Below are positions 48,744-57,539 of a DNA stretch of 64,000 nucleotides, piece by piece. The translations under genes were made by a program, and so were the position numbers. The notes beneath the pieces were generated by a model. That model was not told the origin of the DNA, made no database searches, and was given only the letters and a program-made list of their open reading frames with translations. This DNA is from Caulobacter rhizosphaerae (GTDB taxonomy: Bacteria; Pseudomonadota; Alphaproteobacteria; Caulobacterales; Caulobacteraceae): positions 1-64,000 of the forward strand of contig NZ_CP048815.1 of assembly GCF_010977555.1 (NCBI RefSeq), in the 5' to 3' direction. The number at the start of each line of letters is the position of its first letter. The stretch's first letter is position 1.

Positions 48744-49169
48744 CTAGACGCGGTGGAATCGTTTCCAAAAGCGCGAGAACCAACCCATTGGGCTGCCATC
48801 CTGGCTTTGCCAGCTAAAGTCGTTTTCGCCCGGAAACCGAACCGGACCTCCGGGCAGGACGAAGTCCGATGAGCTTGCGCGATTACCCAGGCGGCGAATG
48901 ATGTTGGGATCGGTCCCGCCGTAGCGAAGGGCGTCCATGCAACAGCTCAAAATCGCATTGCAAGCTTGCTCAACCTCGGCTGGAGAGATGGGTTGCCTGA
49001 TGAAGTAGGTGTCGCTGTTCTCGGGGTTCAGCTCCGCCAGGAGATCAGGGGCCGCCTCTTCCGGCACGTTGCACTGCAGGCAATCGCCGGTGGTGTAAAA
49101 GTCCCCCGCGACATTCTTCTCAAAACGGGGATGCCGTTCGGCGACCGCGATCAGGACATCATGCGCCAT
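48744..49169 (-). CDS. Ferredoxin-like protein with atypical Cys pattern
   Basis: The 141-residue protein resembles a group annotated as ferredoxins, with GDFYTTGDCLQCNVPEEAAPDLL and then YFIRQPISPAEVEQACNAILSCCMDALRYGG. The Cys pattern is CxxC early and C..CC later, not the full CxxCxxCxxxCP of a bacterial [4Fe-4S] ferredoxin. Cluster binding is therefore uncertain. The start at 49169 follows GGAGAG at a good distance; an ATG 27 bases upstream is less likely. It is convergent with pnp and has no obvious redox partner nearby. Confidence 0.65.
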   Translation of the reverse strand: MAHDVLIAVAERHPRFEKNVAGDFYTTGDCLQCNVPEEAAPDLLAELNPENSDTYFIRQPISPAEVEQACNAILSCCMDALRYGGTDPNIIRRLGNRASSSDFVLPGGPVRFPGENDFSWQSQDGSPMGWFSRFWKRFHRV

Positions 49170-49204
49170 TGTTGCTCTCCTGAAGCACCCATCCATGGAT
49201 GCGA

Positions 49205-49354
49205 CCCCGCCTTAATTCCTTGGTGGATCGGAGCTCTGGGGTCAGGCCGTGTCAAGGACCGGCCTCCGGCCGGCCGCGCCGCGGCGGCGCCTGGCGCCGT
49301 CCTTGACACGGCCTGACCCCAGAGCATGCTCGCCTCCAAGGACTTAAGGCGGGG
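49205..49354. repeat. 150-bp nested inverted repeat
   Basis: Inner arms of 26 bases (49234-49259 and 49299-49324) are perfectly complementary around a 39-base GC-rich centre. Outer arms of 22 bases (49205-49226 and 49333-49354) match at all but two positions. The whole element could fold into one long cruciform. No copy of it occurs elsewhere in the window. Confidence 0.85.
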
Positions 49355-49404
49355 CCTGTCCGCCGAGGGCGGATCAGGACGGACGCGCAGCTCAACCGTT
49401 TCTC

Positions 49405-49439
49405 ACCGTCATCCCGGGCACAAGGCCCGGGATGACGGT
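49405..49439. repeat. CGTCATCCCGG-type palindrome, copy 2
   Basis: Perfect 15-nt arms (ACCGTCATCCCGGGC and complement) enclose five bases. The core matches the repeat at 22346-22388. Confidence 0.75.
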
Positions 49440-49543
49440 GGTGAAGGGTGAAGGGGAACGATCGCGCGCCTCCACACATCCATAAGACAGCCGCCGGGAT
49501 ACCCGCCCACCCCCATGCGTTCCCCACACGAAGGAGCGCGCCC

Positions 49544-49753
49544 ATGACCATCAAGGACCAGGCCGACCAGGAGATCGAGGCCAGCCGGGACGGCGACGTC
49601 GACATCGCCTTCCTGCTGCCCGAGGAGCGCTGGGACGAGTTCCTGTCGCTGACCGGCGCGCGGCCCGAGGGGGACCCGCCAGAAGCGACCTATCGCGGCG
49701 TCCGCTTCAAGCGCGCCCCGGTGACCGCGATCATCCACGAGGAAGGCTTCTAG
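49544..49753 (+). CDS. Small acidic hypothetical protein
   Basis: A 69-residue acidic protein without signal peptide or membrane segment. AAGGAG lies seven bases before the ATG. Third codon positions are almost all G or C, as in the neighbouring real genes. It starts MTIKDQADQEIEASRDGDVD and ends in a short His/Glu-rich tail. No family recognised. It is convergent with the RNase T2 gene eight bases away. Confidence 0.6.
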   Translation: MTIKDQADQEIEASRDGDVDIAFLLPEERWDEFLSLTGARPEGDPPEATYRGVRFKRAPVTAIIHEEGF

Positions 49754-49760
49754 CGCGGCC

Positions 49761-50477
49761 CTACCGCCTCGGCGTCACCCGGATCGTCACCGGGTCCGGC
49801 GTGCCGTTGCCGCCTCGGCAGGCCGCCAGCTTGAAGTCCAGGTCCATGCAGACCCAGACCTCGGTCAGGCGGTTGTCCTTGTTGACGCGCACGTTCAGCC
49901 CGTCGGCCGTCATGCCGCGATTGCGCTTGAGGAAGGCGGCCCGGACCTGGCCCGCGGTCATGGTTCCATTCGGACCGGGCTTGAGGTCCGGCACGTTAAG
50001 GCGCTCGCGAACCTGGCGGGCCTTCTTGAAATAGGCCTCGGGGGTGTCCCACTGGCACGTGCCGTGCGCCTGCCACTCGTGCTGCAGCAGCCAGGGCGAG
50101 GGGGTCATGCACAGGTTGGCCAGCACCGTCGCGGCGCTGATCGGCGGGCTGGGCTTGCAATAGCGCGGGTGGACCTTGTCCGGCCCGTTGGGCCACAGAC
50201 CGTGCACCGTGAAGCCGAAATCGTTGCTTCGGCACTGGATCGTCTTGTCCGACTCCGGAATGCCGGCCCGGCAGGACTCCGGCGACCAGAACAGCGCCAG
50301 CAGGTAGGCGGCGGTCGGCACGTCGGTGTGGACCTGGTCGGCCGGCGGGACCTCGGCCGGGGCGGGGATCACGCTGGGCGGGACCGCGCAGGCTTTGAGG
50401 CTGGACGCCTGGGCGGCGCCGGCGACGGCGAGGGCGGCGAAAAGACCGATCACGGCCTGGGCGATCTTCGACGACAT
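49761..50477 (-). CDS. Secreted ribonuclease T2 family protein
   Basis: T2 RNases are periplasmic or secreted enzymes that cut RNA through a 2',3'-cyclic phosphate. The 238-residue protein has a signal peptide (AVIGLFAALAVAGAAQA), CAS1 as FTVHGLWPNG, and CAS2 as HEWQAHGTCQW, so both catalytic His and the Glu are present. Multiple Cys fit the disulphides of the family. The start at 50477 is set by the signal peptide. The residue after the Trp of CAS2 is Gln rather than the common Lys or Glu, a mild variation. Confidence 0.92.
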   Translation of the reverse strand: MSSKIAQAVIGLFAALAVAGAAQASSLKACAVPPSVIPAPAEVPPADQVHTDVPTAAYLLALFWSPESCRAGIPESDKTIQCRSNDFGFTVHGLWPNGPDKVHPRYCKPSPPISAATVLANLCMTPSPWLLQHEWQAHGTCQWDTPEAYFKKARQVRERLNVPDLKPGPNGTMTAGQVRAAFLKRNRGMTADGLNVRVNKDNRLTEVWVCMDLDFKLAACRGGNGTPDPVTIRVTPRR

Positions 50478-50549
50478 GCGGGCTCCGGAACTAGCTTGAG
50501 CCTTCTCTAGCACGCCTTGGCCCACTCAAAACCCGCTGGGACGCGCGGA

Positions 50550-51182
50550 TTACTTCCGCGCCTCGGTCGCCATCCGCACGGCCAGGCCGCCCAGCACCGA
50601 GGCCATCAGCCAGCGCTGGACCAGGGCGAAGCTGGGGCGCGTGGCCAGGAAGCTCGCGATCGTGCCGGCCGCCAGGCAGATGCAGCCGTTCACGGTCAGG
50701 CTGATGACGATCTGGCTGCCGCCCAGGGCCAGGGACTGGCCGAGCACCGCGCCCCGGTGCGGATCGATGAACTGCGGCAGCAGGGACAGGTACAGCATCG
50801 CGGCCTTGGGGTTCAGCAGGTTGGTCAGGAAGCCCATGCTGATCAGCCTGGCCGGGCTGTCCTTGGGCAGGTCGCGCACCTGGAACGGCGAGGCGCCGCC
50901 GGGCCGGATCGCTTGCCAAGCCAGCCAGGCCAGGTACAGCGCTCCGCCGAACCGCAGGATGTCGTAGGCGATCGGGGCCGCCATCAGCAGGGCGGTGATG
51001 CCCAGGGCCGCGCAGACAAGATAGACCACGAAGCCGGCGGCGGTGCCCGCCAGCGACACGATCCCGGCCCAGCGCCCCTGGCTGATCGAACGGCTGACCA
51101 GATAGAGCATGTTCGGCCCCGGGGTCAGGGCCATGCCCAGGCAGACGAGGCAGAAGGCGATCCAGGTCTTGGCTTCGGGCAT
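50550..51182 (-). CDS. LysE/RhtB family amino-acid exporter
   Basis: This 210-residue membrane protein has about six helices and the LysE/RhtB N-terminal signature ALTPGPNMLYLVSRSISQGRWAG, with KDSPARLISMGFLTNLLNPKAAMLY in the middle. The family exports amino acids or homoserine lactones. The substrate cannot be told. It is divergent from the TonB receptor gene, and the Fur box is 137 bases upstream of its start. Confidence 0.92.
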   Translation of the reverse strand: MPEAKTWIAFCLVCLGMALTPGPNMLYLVSRSISQGRWAGIVSLAGTAAGFVVYLVCAALGITALLMAAPIAYDILRFGGALYLAWLAWQAIRPGGASPFQVRDLPKDSPARLISMGFLTNLLNPKAAMLYLSLLPQFIDPHRGAVLGQSLALGGSQIVISLTVNGCICLAAGTIASFLATRPSFALVQRWLMASVLGGLAVRMATEARK

Positions 51183-51319
51183 CGGCGAACTCCTTGGCGA
51201 AGCGACCTGTACATCGGTTCGCGGCCAAGGCTGAAGTCAGCTTTCCTGAAGGCCCTGGCAGGGCTGGGAACAGGTCCGCGGCCCGCCCCGAGCGCGTCGC
51301 GGGCCTCCATGTTATTTCT

Positions 51320-51338
51320 GAGAATGATTATCATTGCA
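51320..51338 (+). promoter_or_regulatory. Fur box upstream of the siderophore receptor
   Basis: GAGAATGATTATCATTGCA agrees with the classical 19-bp Fur consensus at most positions and has a perfect AATGAT-T-ATCATT core (51323-51335). It lies 82 bases before the receptor start, in the receptor/lysE divergent space. Fur itself is encoded at 24895 in this window. Confidence 0.85.
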
Positions 51339-51420
51339 CGCCAGCAACGCTCCAGCTAAGAACGCGTCGCAATTACGACAAAGGGCCGCGCTCCCCCGAC
51401 GGCCTTGCTGGGGTTTTTCG

Positions 51421-53790
51421 ATGCACAAGTCCTCCAAGCCCGCCTTCGCCGGCGTCCGCAGCCAAGCTCGCAGCGCGCTGGGCGTCGCGGCCGTCGCAGG
51501 TCTGGCCGGCCTGGTCCTGGCGCCCGCCGCCTTGGCCGGAGCGCCTGACGCCGATGCGGCCGTCGCCACGGCGAGCGGCGCCGCGGCCGGTCCCGCCGAC
51601 AGCGCCACCGAGGTCTCGGGGGTCAAGGTCGACGGCAAGCGCGCGGTCGCCGAGGTCCAGTCGCCCAAGCTGACCGCCGCGCTGGTCGACACCCCCAAGG
51701 CCATCACCGTGATCCCCGAGCGGATCATCCGGCAGACCGCCGCCACCTCGCTGCAGGACATCCTGCGCACCTCGCCGGGCATCACCTTCGGGGCGGGCGA
51801 GGGCGGCCAGCCCCTGGCCGACCGCCCGTTCATCCGCGGCCAGGCCTCGGGCAACAACGTCTTCGTCGACGGCGTCCGCGACAGCGGCGGCCAGACCCGC
51901 GAGGTGTTCAACCTCGAACAGGTCGAGGTCGTGAAGGGCCCCGACAGCGCCTATAGCGGCCGTGGCTCGGGCGGCGGCAGCATCAACCTGACCTCCAAGA
52001 CCCCCAAGGCCGACGACTTCGCCACCGGCTCGCTGGGCGTCGGCACCGACGAGTATGTCCGCGCCACGGTCGACCTGAACCACAAGATCAATGACGGCGT
52101 CGCGGTGCGCCTGAACCTGCTGGGTACGCAGGGCAACACCCCAGGCCGCAAGGCGGTGAACTTCGACCGCTGGGGGATCGCGCCGTCGATCGCCTTCGGC
52201 CTGAACGGCCCGACCCAGCTGGTGGCCAGCTACTATCACCTCGACGGGAACAACATGCCCGACTACGGCCTGCCGCTGTTCACCAAGGTGACGGGCGTGG
52301 CGCGCGACGCCTCGGGCATCCTGCCGGTCGACCGCGACAGCTTCTACGGCCTGAAGGCCCGCGACTACCAGAAGACCAAGGCCGATATCGGCACCGTCTC
52401 GTTCGACCACCAGATCAACGAGAACCTCGGCGTCCGCCAGGTGCTGCGTTACTCCAAGACCCTGAACGACTACATCCTGACCAATCCCGGCGATGCGGGC
52501 GCGGCCCAGTTCATCGACGGCGTCTGGTGGATGAAGCGGGGCACCAAGACCCGCTGGAACCCGACCACGACGATTGCCGCGGTCACCGACCTGCACGGCA
52601 AGGCCGTGACCGGCGGCGTCGAGCACAGCTTCGACATCGGTCTGGAGCTGAGCCGCGAGAAGAACCTCAACGCGGCCTACACCACCTTCACCACCTCGGG
52701 CTCGGCCTGTCCCGCGGACTACAAGTACGCCGTCAGCGGGGCGGTCACGACGCGCGAGGTCCTGGGGGTCGGCGACTGCACCAACGTCTTCGCTCCCAAT
52801 GCCGACGACCCGTGGACCGGGATCACCAATCGCGGTCCGGCCAACTACAACCTCGCCAAGACGGCCGCCGTCTACGCCTTCGACACCTTGAAGTTCGGCG
52901 ACAAGTGGCTGCTGAACCTCGGCGTTCGCCACGACAACTATCAGAGCCTCGGCCACGACTACACCACGACCAACGCCGGCGGCGTGTTCACTGTCACGGC
53001 GATCACCTACCGCAAGGCCGAGTGGAGCTTCACCAACTACCAGGCCGGCCTGGTCTACAAGCCGACCGAGAACTCCAGCCTCTACGTTTCCTACGGCACC
53101 GCCTCGACGCCGCCGGGCGTGGCGGGCGGCGACCAGAACAGCAACGGCACGAACGGCACGGGCAACCTGGCCAACCAGACGCTCGAGCCGGAAGACAGCG
53201 AAAGCTTCGAAGCCGGCGCCAAGGTCAATGTCTTCAACGACGCCCTGGCCCTGTCGGCGGCGCTGTTCAAGACCACCCGCAAGAACGCCCAGATCCAGGT
53301 CGACGCGGGCGTTTACCAGCAGGTCGGCGAGACCCAGGTCAAGGGCGTCGAATTGGGCGTGTCGGGCAACATCACGCCCAAGTGGCAGGCCTTCGGCGGC
53401 TACACCTACATGGACAGCGAGCTGGTCCGCGGCGCCTATAACGGCGTCAACCAGGGCGACACCCTGGCCAACACGCCCAAGAACACCTTCAGCCTGTTCA
53501 CGACCTATCGTGTGACGCGGCCGCTGTCGCTGGGCGGCGGCGCCTACTACGTCTCCAAGACCTTCGGCGGCAACCAGGGCGGGGCCGGCGGCGGCGCCAA
53601 CGGCGTCTACCTGCCGTCCTACTGGCGCTACGACGCCTTCGCCAGCTACCGGGTCAACGACCGGGTCGACGTGCAGCTCAACGTCCAGAACCTGACGGAC
53701 GAGCGCTACTTCACCAAGACCAACGGCGTCCACCATGCCGACCCCGCCCCGGGCCGGCAGGCGATCCTGACCTTGAACGTCAAGTACTGA
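51421..53790 (+). CDS. TonB-dependent siderophore receptor (Fiu-like)
   Basis: This outer-membrane receptor of 789 residues takes up ferric siderophores using TonB energy. A signal peptide precedes a plug domain (TPKAITVIPERIIRQTAATSLQDIL, FIRGQ, FVDGVRDSGGQTREVFNLEQVEVVKGP) and a 22-strand barrel ending in ILTLNVKY. The plug resembles catecholate receptors such as Fiu. The start at 51421 is set by the signal peptide. The Fur box upstream and piuC downstream support an iron role. The ligand is inferred. Confidence 0.93.
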   Translation: MHKSSKPAFAGVRSQARSALGVAAVAGLAGLVLAPAALAGAPDADAAVATASGAAAGPADSATEVSGVKVDGKRAVAEVQSPKLTAALVDTPKAITVIPERIIRQTAATSLQDILRTSPGITFGAGEGGQPLADRPFIRGQASGNNVFVDGVRDSGGQTREVFNLEQVEVVKGPDSAYSGRGSGGGSINLTSKTPKADDFATGSLGVGTDEYVRATVDLNHKINDGVAVRLNLLGTQGNTPGRKAVNFDRWGIAPSIAFGLNGPTQLVASYYHLDGNNMPDYGLPLFTKVTGVARDASGILPVDRDSFYGLKARDYQKTKADIGTVSFDHQINENLGVRQVLRYSKTLNDYILTNPGDAGAAQFIDGVWWMKRGTKTRWNPTTTIAAVTDLHGKAVTGGVEHSFDIGLELSREKNLNAAYTTFTTSGSACPADYKYAVSGAVTTREVLGVGDCTNVFAPNADDPWTGITNRGPANYNLAKTAAVYAFDTLKFGDKWLLNLGVRHDNYQSLGHDYTTTNAGGVFTVTAITYRKAEWSFTNYQAGLVYKPTENSSLYVSYGTASTPPGVAGGDQNSNGTNGTGNLANQTLEPEDSESFEAGAKVNVFNDALALSAALFKTTRKNAQIQVDAGVYQQVGETQVKGVELGVSGNITPKWQAFGGYTYMDSELVRGAYNGVNQGDTLANTPKNTFSLFTTYRVTRPLSLGGGAYYVSKTFGGNQGGAGGGANGVYLPSYWRYDAFASYRVNDRVDVQLNVQNLTDERYFTKTNGVHHADPAPGRQAILTLNVKY

Positions 53791-53830
53791 GCCTTCTCCT
53801 CCCCGAAAGCGCTCGTTCCTGACGTCCAAG

Positions 53831-53862
53831 CCTCGCCCGGGAGCGGCCCCTCCCGGGCGAGG
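53831..53862 (+). terminator. Strong hairpin between receptor and piuC
   Basis: A perfect 13-bp stem CCTCGCCCGGGAG with its complement encloses CGGCCC, followed by GCATTTCT. The missing clean T-run suggests partial termination or 3'-end protection of the receptor mRNA. Confidence 0.6.
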
Positions 53863-53885
53863 GCATTTCTGATAGGAGTGGGGCC

Positions 53886-54569
53886 ATGATGATCCAGATC
53901 CCCGACGTCCTGACGCCCGACGAGGTCGCCCATTGCCGGGCCGTGCTGGATGCGGCCGAGTGGATCGACGGCAACGCCACCTCGGGCTTCCAGGCGGCGG
54001 CGGCCAAGACCAACCAGCAGCTGCCGCAGGACGGCGCGGCGGCCCGCGAGGTCGGGGCGATCATCATCCAGGCCCTGCAGGCCAACCCGCTGTTCGTCTC
54101 CGCCGCCCTGCCGCGCACGATCCTGCCGCCGCTGTTCAACCGCTACGGCGTCGGCATGGGCTTCGCTGACCATGTCGACAACGCCATCCGCCGCGACCCC
54201 TCGACCGGCCAGCCGCTGCGCACGGACCTGTCGATCACCGTCTTCCTGAGCCAGCCCGAGGACTATGACGGCGGCGAGCTGGTGGTCGAGGACGCCTATG
54301 GCAGCCACCTGGTCAAGCTGGAGGCCGGCGCGGCGATCCTCTATCCGGCCTCCAGCCTGCACCATGTGACGCCGGTGACCCGCGGCGTGCGCACGGCCAG
54401 CTTCTTCTGGATCCAGAGCCTGGTGCGCGACGACGCCAGGCGCGCCCTGCTGCTGGACATGGACGTGGCGATCCAGCGCCTGTCGAGCGCGGTGGGGGTC
54501 GCCGACCCGTCCGTGCTGTCCCTGACCGGCACCTATCACAATCTTTTGCGCATGTGGGCCGAGGTCTGA
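53886..54569 (+). CDS. PiuC-type Fe(II)/2-oxoglutarate dioxygenase
   Basis: PiuC proteins are PKHD-type hydroxylases often encoded beside siderophore receptors. The 227-residue protein has the iron-binding HxD in FADHVDNAI, the distal His in [10 protein letters not shown], and the 2-oxoglutarate Arg in RTASFFW. The start is at 53886 or the next codon, both ATG. It follows the receptor by 95 bases and is likely under the same Fur control. Its substrate is not known; modification of a siderophore or of the receptor is speculative. Confidence 0.9.
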   Translation: MMIQIPDVLTPDEVAHCRAVLDAAEWIDGNATSGFQAAAAKTNQQLPQDGAAAREVGAIIIQALQANPLFVSAALPRTILPPLFNRYGVGMGFADHVDNAIRRDPSTGQPLRTDLSITVFLSQPEDYDGGELVVEDAYGSHLVKLEAGAAILYPASSLHHVTPVTRGVRTASFFWIQSLVRDDARRALLLDMDVAIQRLSSAVGVADPSVLSLTGTYHNLLRMWAEV

Positions 54570-54656
54570 CACGCGGCCAGCGAACAATGATCGCTGGCGC
54601 CAACCATAAGTTTACCCTTCAGCTTCAGCATCGGGCTTCCAATCCCTGGAGCCGCG

Positions 54657-57344
54657 ATGCCCTCGCCCCCGAAGTCCGCACGGTTGAGCGACGCCGAGAG
54701 CGCGCGATGGTTCTTCGACCACTCGCATGACCTGTTCGCCGTGGTGTCCCGCGGCCGGTTCGCCACGGTCAACGCGGCCTGGACCCGGGTGACCGGCTGG
54801 ACCCGCCAGGAGCTGATCGGCCAGCCCGCCTTGCGCTTCGTCCATCCGGAGTCGCGCGCCGACTTCATCGAGACCGCCTCGCTGATCCGCGCCACGGGCG
54901 AGGCCGTCAACCACCTGAAGGTGACTTGCAAGGCCGGGGGCTGGGTCTGGCTGGAGGGCCAGTCGCGCCTGGGGCCGAACGGCGAGATGGTCGGGACCTT
55001 CCGGGACGTCACCGCCGACATGGCCCGCCGCGCCGAGATCGCCGCCGCCCACCACACCCGTGAGCTGCTGGCCTCCTCGGCCGGCATCGGCCTTTGGAGC
55101 TACGAGCCGCACGAGCAGTCGATCGAGTGGTCGCGCGATCTTCTGGAGACCACGGGCCTGGGGGCCGAGACCATCGCCCGGCCCGAGTCGTTCTACGCCC
55201 GGCTGGACCCGGCCGAGCGCGAAGGCCTGGTCGAGGCGTTCGAACGTGCGGTGCGCACGGGCGAGGGTGGGACGATCGAGCACCGCCTGCGCGGGGCCGG
55301 CGCCCAGTGGTTCACCTACCGCGCCACCTTCCGCACCGAGCCGCGGGCCGACGGCCTGTTCGCCCTGAAGGGGATCTCGCAGAACGTCACCGAGGTGGCC
55401 CGCACCCGCGACGCGGCCGTCTGGGGCGAGCGTCAGGCTCGACGGCTGGTCGAGGAGGCCCCGTTCGCCGTGGCGCTCTATGACCGCGACCTGCGCCTGC
55501 AGGTGGTCAGCCCGCGCTTCCTGGAGATCTTCCAGGCCGACGAGGCGCGGGTCATCGGCCGCAGCCTGCACGAGCTGACCTCCGGATCGCGCAAGCGCTT
55601 CGTCCGGGCCGTCGAACGGGCCCTGACCGGCCAGACGGTGGTGCGACGCGAGGACCAGTTGCACGACGGCCTGGGGCGCAGCCACACCCTGCGCTGGGAG
55701 GCCCGACCCTGGCGCGACGCCGACGGGGCGATCGCCGGCGTCATCACCTACATGGACGACGTCACGGCCCTGTCGCAGGCCCGGCGCGAGGCCCGGGCCA
55801 ACGCTCGCCGACTGCGCGTGGCGCTGGGCGCGGCCCAGGCCGGCGTCTACGAGATCGACCACGTGGAAAAGGCCTTCTGGGGATCGCCCGAATTCCATCG
55901 CATCCTGGGTCGCAAGGTCACCTATGATGACGTGCGCAGCGCCGTCTGGCCGATGATCCATCCCGAGGACGTCGCGGCGGTCTACGCCGCCGCCGAAGCC
56001 CGCCGCCGCGCCGACAACGGTGATCGCGAGTCCGGGGAGCGGTCCTTTGACGTGCGGGTGATGACGCCGGACGGCGACGGCAAGTGGATCCGCATCTTCC
56101 ACGAGGTGCGCTCCGACGCCAGCGGTCGCATTCGCAAGGCTTTCGGCCTGATCCTCGACATTGACGACAAGAAGCGGGCCGAGCTGGCTCTGGTCGAGGC
56201 CGAGCGCGCCGCCCAAGCCGCCAACGAGGCCAAGGCCCAGTTCCTGGCCAATATGAGCCACGAGATCCGCACGCCGATGAACGGGGTGCTGGGCGTCATG
56301 CACCTGCTCAAGCGCGAGAAGCTGCCGGGCGAGGCCGACCACCTGCTGGGCGAGGCCTTGGCCTGCGGCCGCATGCTGTCGACCCTGCTGGACGACGTGA
56401 TCGACTTCTCGCGGATCGAGGCCGGGCGGCTGGACGTCACCCAGGAAGCGGTCGATCCCTGCGAGCTGGCGATGGGCGTGGCGCGGCTGCTGCGGGCCCA
56501 GGCCGAGCACAAGGGTCTGCAGCTGCACGTCGACGCGCCGGACATCGGCCTTGTCCTCACCGACCCCAGCCGGCTGCGCCAGGCGCTGTTCAACCTCGTG
56601 GGCAACGCCGTGAAGTTCACCCTGGCCGGTTCGGTGACCCTGAAGGTGCGTCGCCCGGACGGCGGCGAGCCGCGGGTGGTCTTCGAGGTGACCGACACTG
56701 GCGTGGGCATCGCCGCCGAGGCCCAGGCCCGATTGTTCGAGCGGTTCCAGCAGGCCGACGCCAGCACCACCCGCCGGTTCGGCGGCTCCGGCCTCGGCCT
56801 GGCCATCACCCGGCGGCTGGCGCAGATGATGGGCGGCGAGGTGGTGTTCACGTCGCGCGAGGGCGTCGGCTCGACCTTCCTGCTGACCATCGCCGCCCCG
56901 CCGGCCCAGGCCCGCGCGGCCGAGGCCGAGATGGCCGACGGCCTGCTGGAGGGGCTGAGAATTCTGGTGGTCGAGGACAACGCCACCAACCGTCTGGTCG
57001 CCCGCCGCATCCTCGAACAGCTGGGCGCCAGCGTCGAGACGGCCGAAGACGGGCTGGACGGAGTGACGACCGCGGCGCGGGGCTTCGACCTGATCCTGAT
57101 GGACGTGCAGATGCCCGGCATCGACGGGCTGGAGGCCGCTCGGCGCATCCGCAACCTGCCCGGTCCCGCCGCCAGGACGCCGATCATCGCCCTGACCGCC
57201 AACGTCCTGTCGCACCAGCGGGCCGCCTATCTGGCCGCCGGCATGGACGGCGTCGCCGCCAAGCCGATCTCGCCTACCGCCCTGATCGGCGAGATCGTCC
57301 GCCTGGCGGGCGGCGAGGTGCAGGCCGAGGCGGCGGTGGCCTAA
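54657..57344 (+). CDS. Hybrid sensor histidine kinase with PAS domains
   Basis: The 895-residue protein lacks membrane segments and should be cytoplasmic. It has four PAS-like domains (about 8-125, 135-255, 265-385, 390-515), then HisKA with the phosphorylated His535 (MSHEIRTPMNG), an HATPase domain (DTGVGIAAEA, GSGLGLAITRR), and a C-terminal receiver domain with Asp774 and phospho-acceptor Asp816 (LMDVQMPG). No output domain follows, so phosphate probably passes to a separate histidine phosphotransferase. No partner is adjacent. The signal sensed is unknown. Its start has no strong Shine-Dalgarno. Confidence 0.93.
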   Translation: MPSPPKSARLSDAESARWFFDHSHDLFAVVSRGRFATVNAAWTRVTGWTRQELIGQPALRFVHPESRADFIETASLIRATGEAVNHLKVTCKAGGWVWLEGQSRLGPNGEMVGTFRDVTADMARRAEIAAAHHTRELLASSAGIGLWSYEPHEQSIEWSRDLLETTGLGAETIARPESFYARLDPAEREGLVEAFERAVRTGEGGTIEHRLRGAGAQWFTYRATFRTEPRADGLFALKGISQNVTEVARTRDAAVWGERQARRLVEEAPFAVALYDRDLRLQVVSPRFLEIFQADEARVIGRSLHELTSGSRKRFVRAVERALTGQTVVRREDQLHDGLGRSHTLRWEARPWRDADGAIAGVITYMDDVTALSQARREARANARRLRVALGAAQAGVYEIDHVEKAFWGSPEFHRILGRKVTYDDVRSAVWPMIHPEDVAAVYAAAEARRRADNGDRESGERSFDVRVMTPDGDGKWIRIFHEVRSDASGRIRKAFGLILDIDDKKRAELALVEAERAAQAANEAKAQFLANMSHEIRTPMNGVLGVMHLLKREKLPGEADHLLGEALACGRMLSTLLDDVIDFSRIEAGRLDVTQEAVDPCELAMGVARLLRAQAEHKGLQLHVDAPDIGLVLTDPSRLRQALFNLVGNAVKFTLAGSVTLKVRRPDGGEPRVVFEVTDTGVGIAAEAQARLFERFQQADASTTRRFGGSGLGLAITRRLAQMMGGEVVFTSREGVGSTFLLTIAAPPAQARAAEAEMADGLLEGLRILVVEDNATNRLVARRILEQLGASVETAEDGLDGVTTAARGFDLILMDVQMPGIDGLEAARRIRNLPGPAARTPIIALTANVLSHQRAAYLAAGMDGVAAKPISPTALIGEIVRLAGGEVQAEAAVA

Positions 57345-57345
57345 T

Positions 57346-57479
57346 CCTCCCCCTGTGGGGGAGGTGTCGGCGAAGCCGACGGAGGGGGGAGTGATCGGCG
57401 GGCGACATCCTGCAGGATTTATCTTCCTAAAACTCCCCCCACCGATCGCTAGGCGATCGCCTCCCCCACAGGGGGAGGA
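57346..57479. repeat. Composite palindromic intergenic repeat, copy 2
   Basis: This 134-bp element matches the copy at 1537-1671 over both ends, differing mainly in the middle spacer. It begins directly after the kinase stop codon. Confidence 0.85.
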
Positions 57480-57539
57480 CCTTCCCTCGTCGGCGAAAAC
57501 CGCTAATGCTCCCCCCAAGAACACCGGGGGAAACCACGC

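Larger units (their letters stand above)
49170..49543. other. Repeat-filled intergenic region
   Basis: This 374-bp gap holds a 150-bp nested inverted repeat (49205-49354) and a 35-bp palindrome (49405-49439). No coding sequence is evident. The end carries the AAGGAG site for the next small gene. Confidence 0.7.

Noticed and set aside
49233..49325. Possible tRNA or structured RNA in the large palindrome
   Set aside because: The fold is one long stem, not a cloverleaf, and no tRNA consensus boxes are present.
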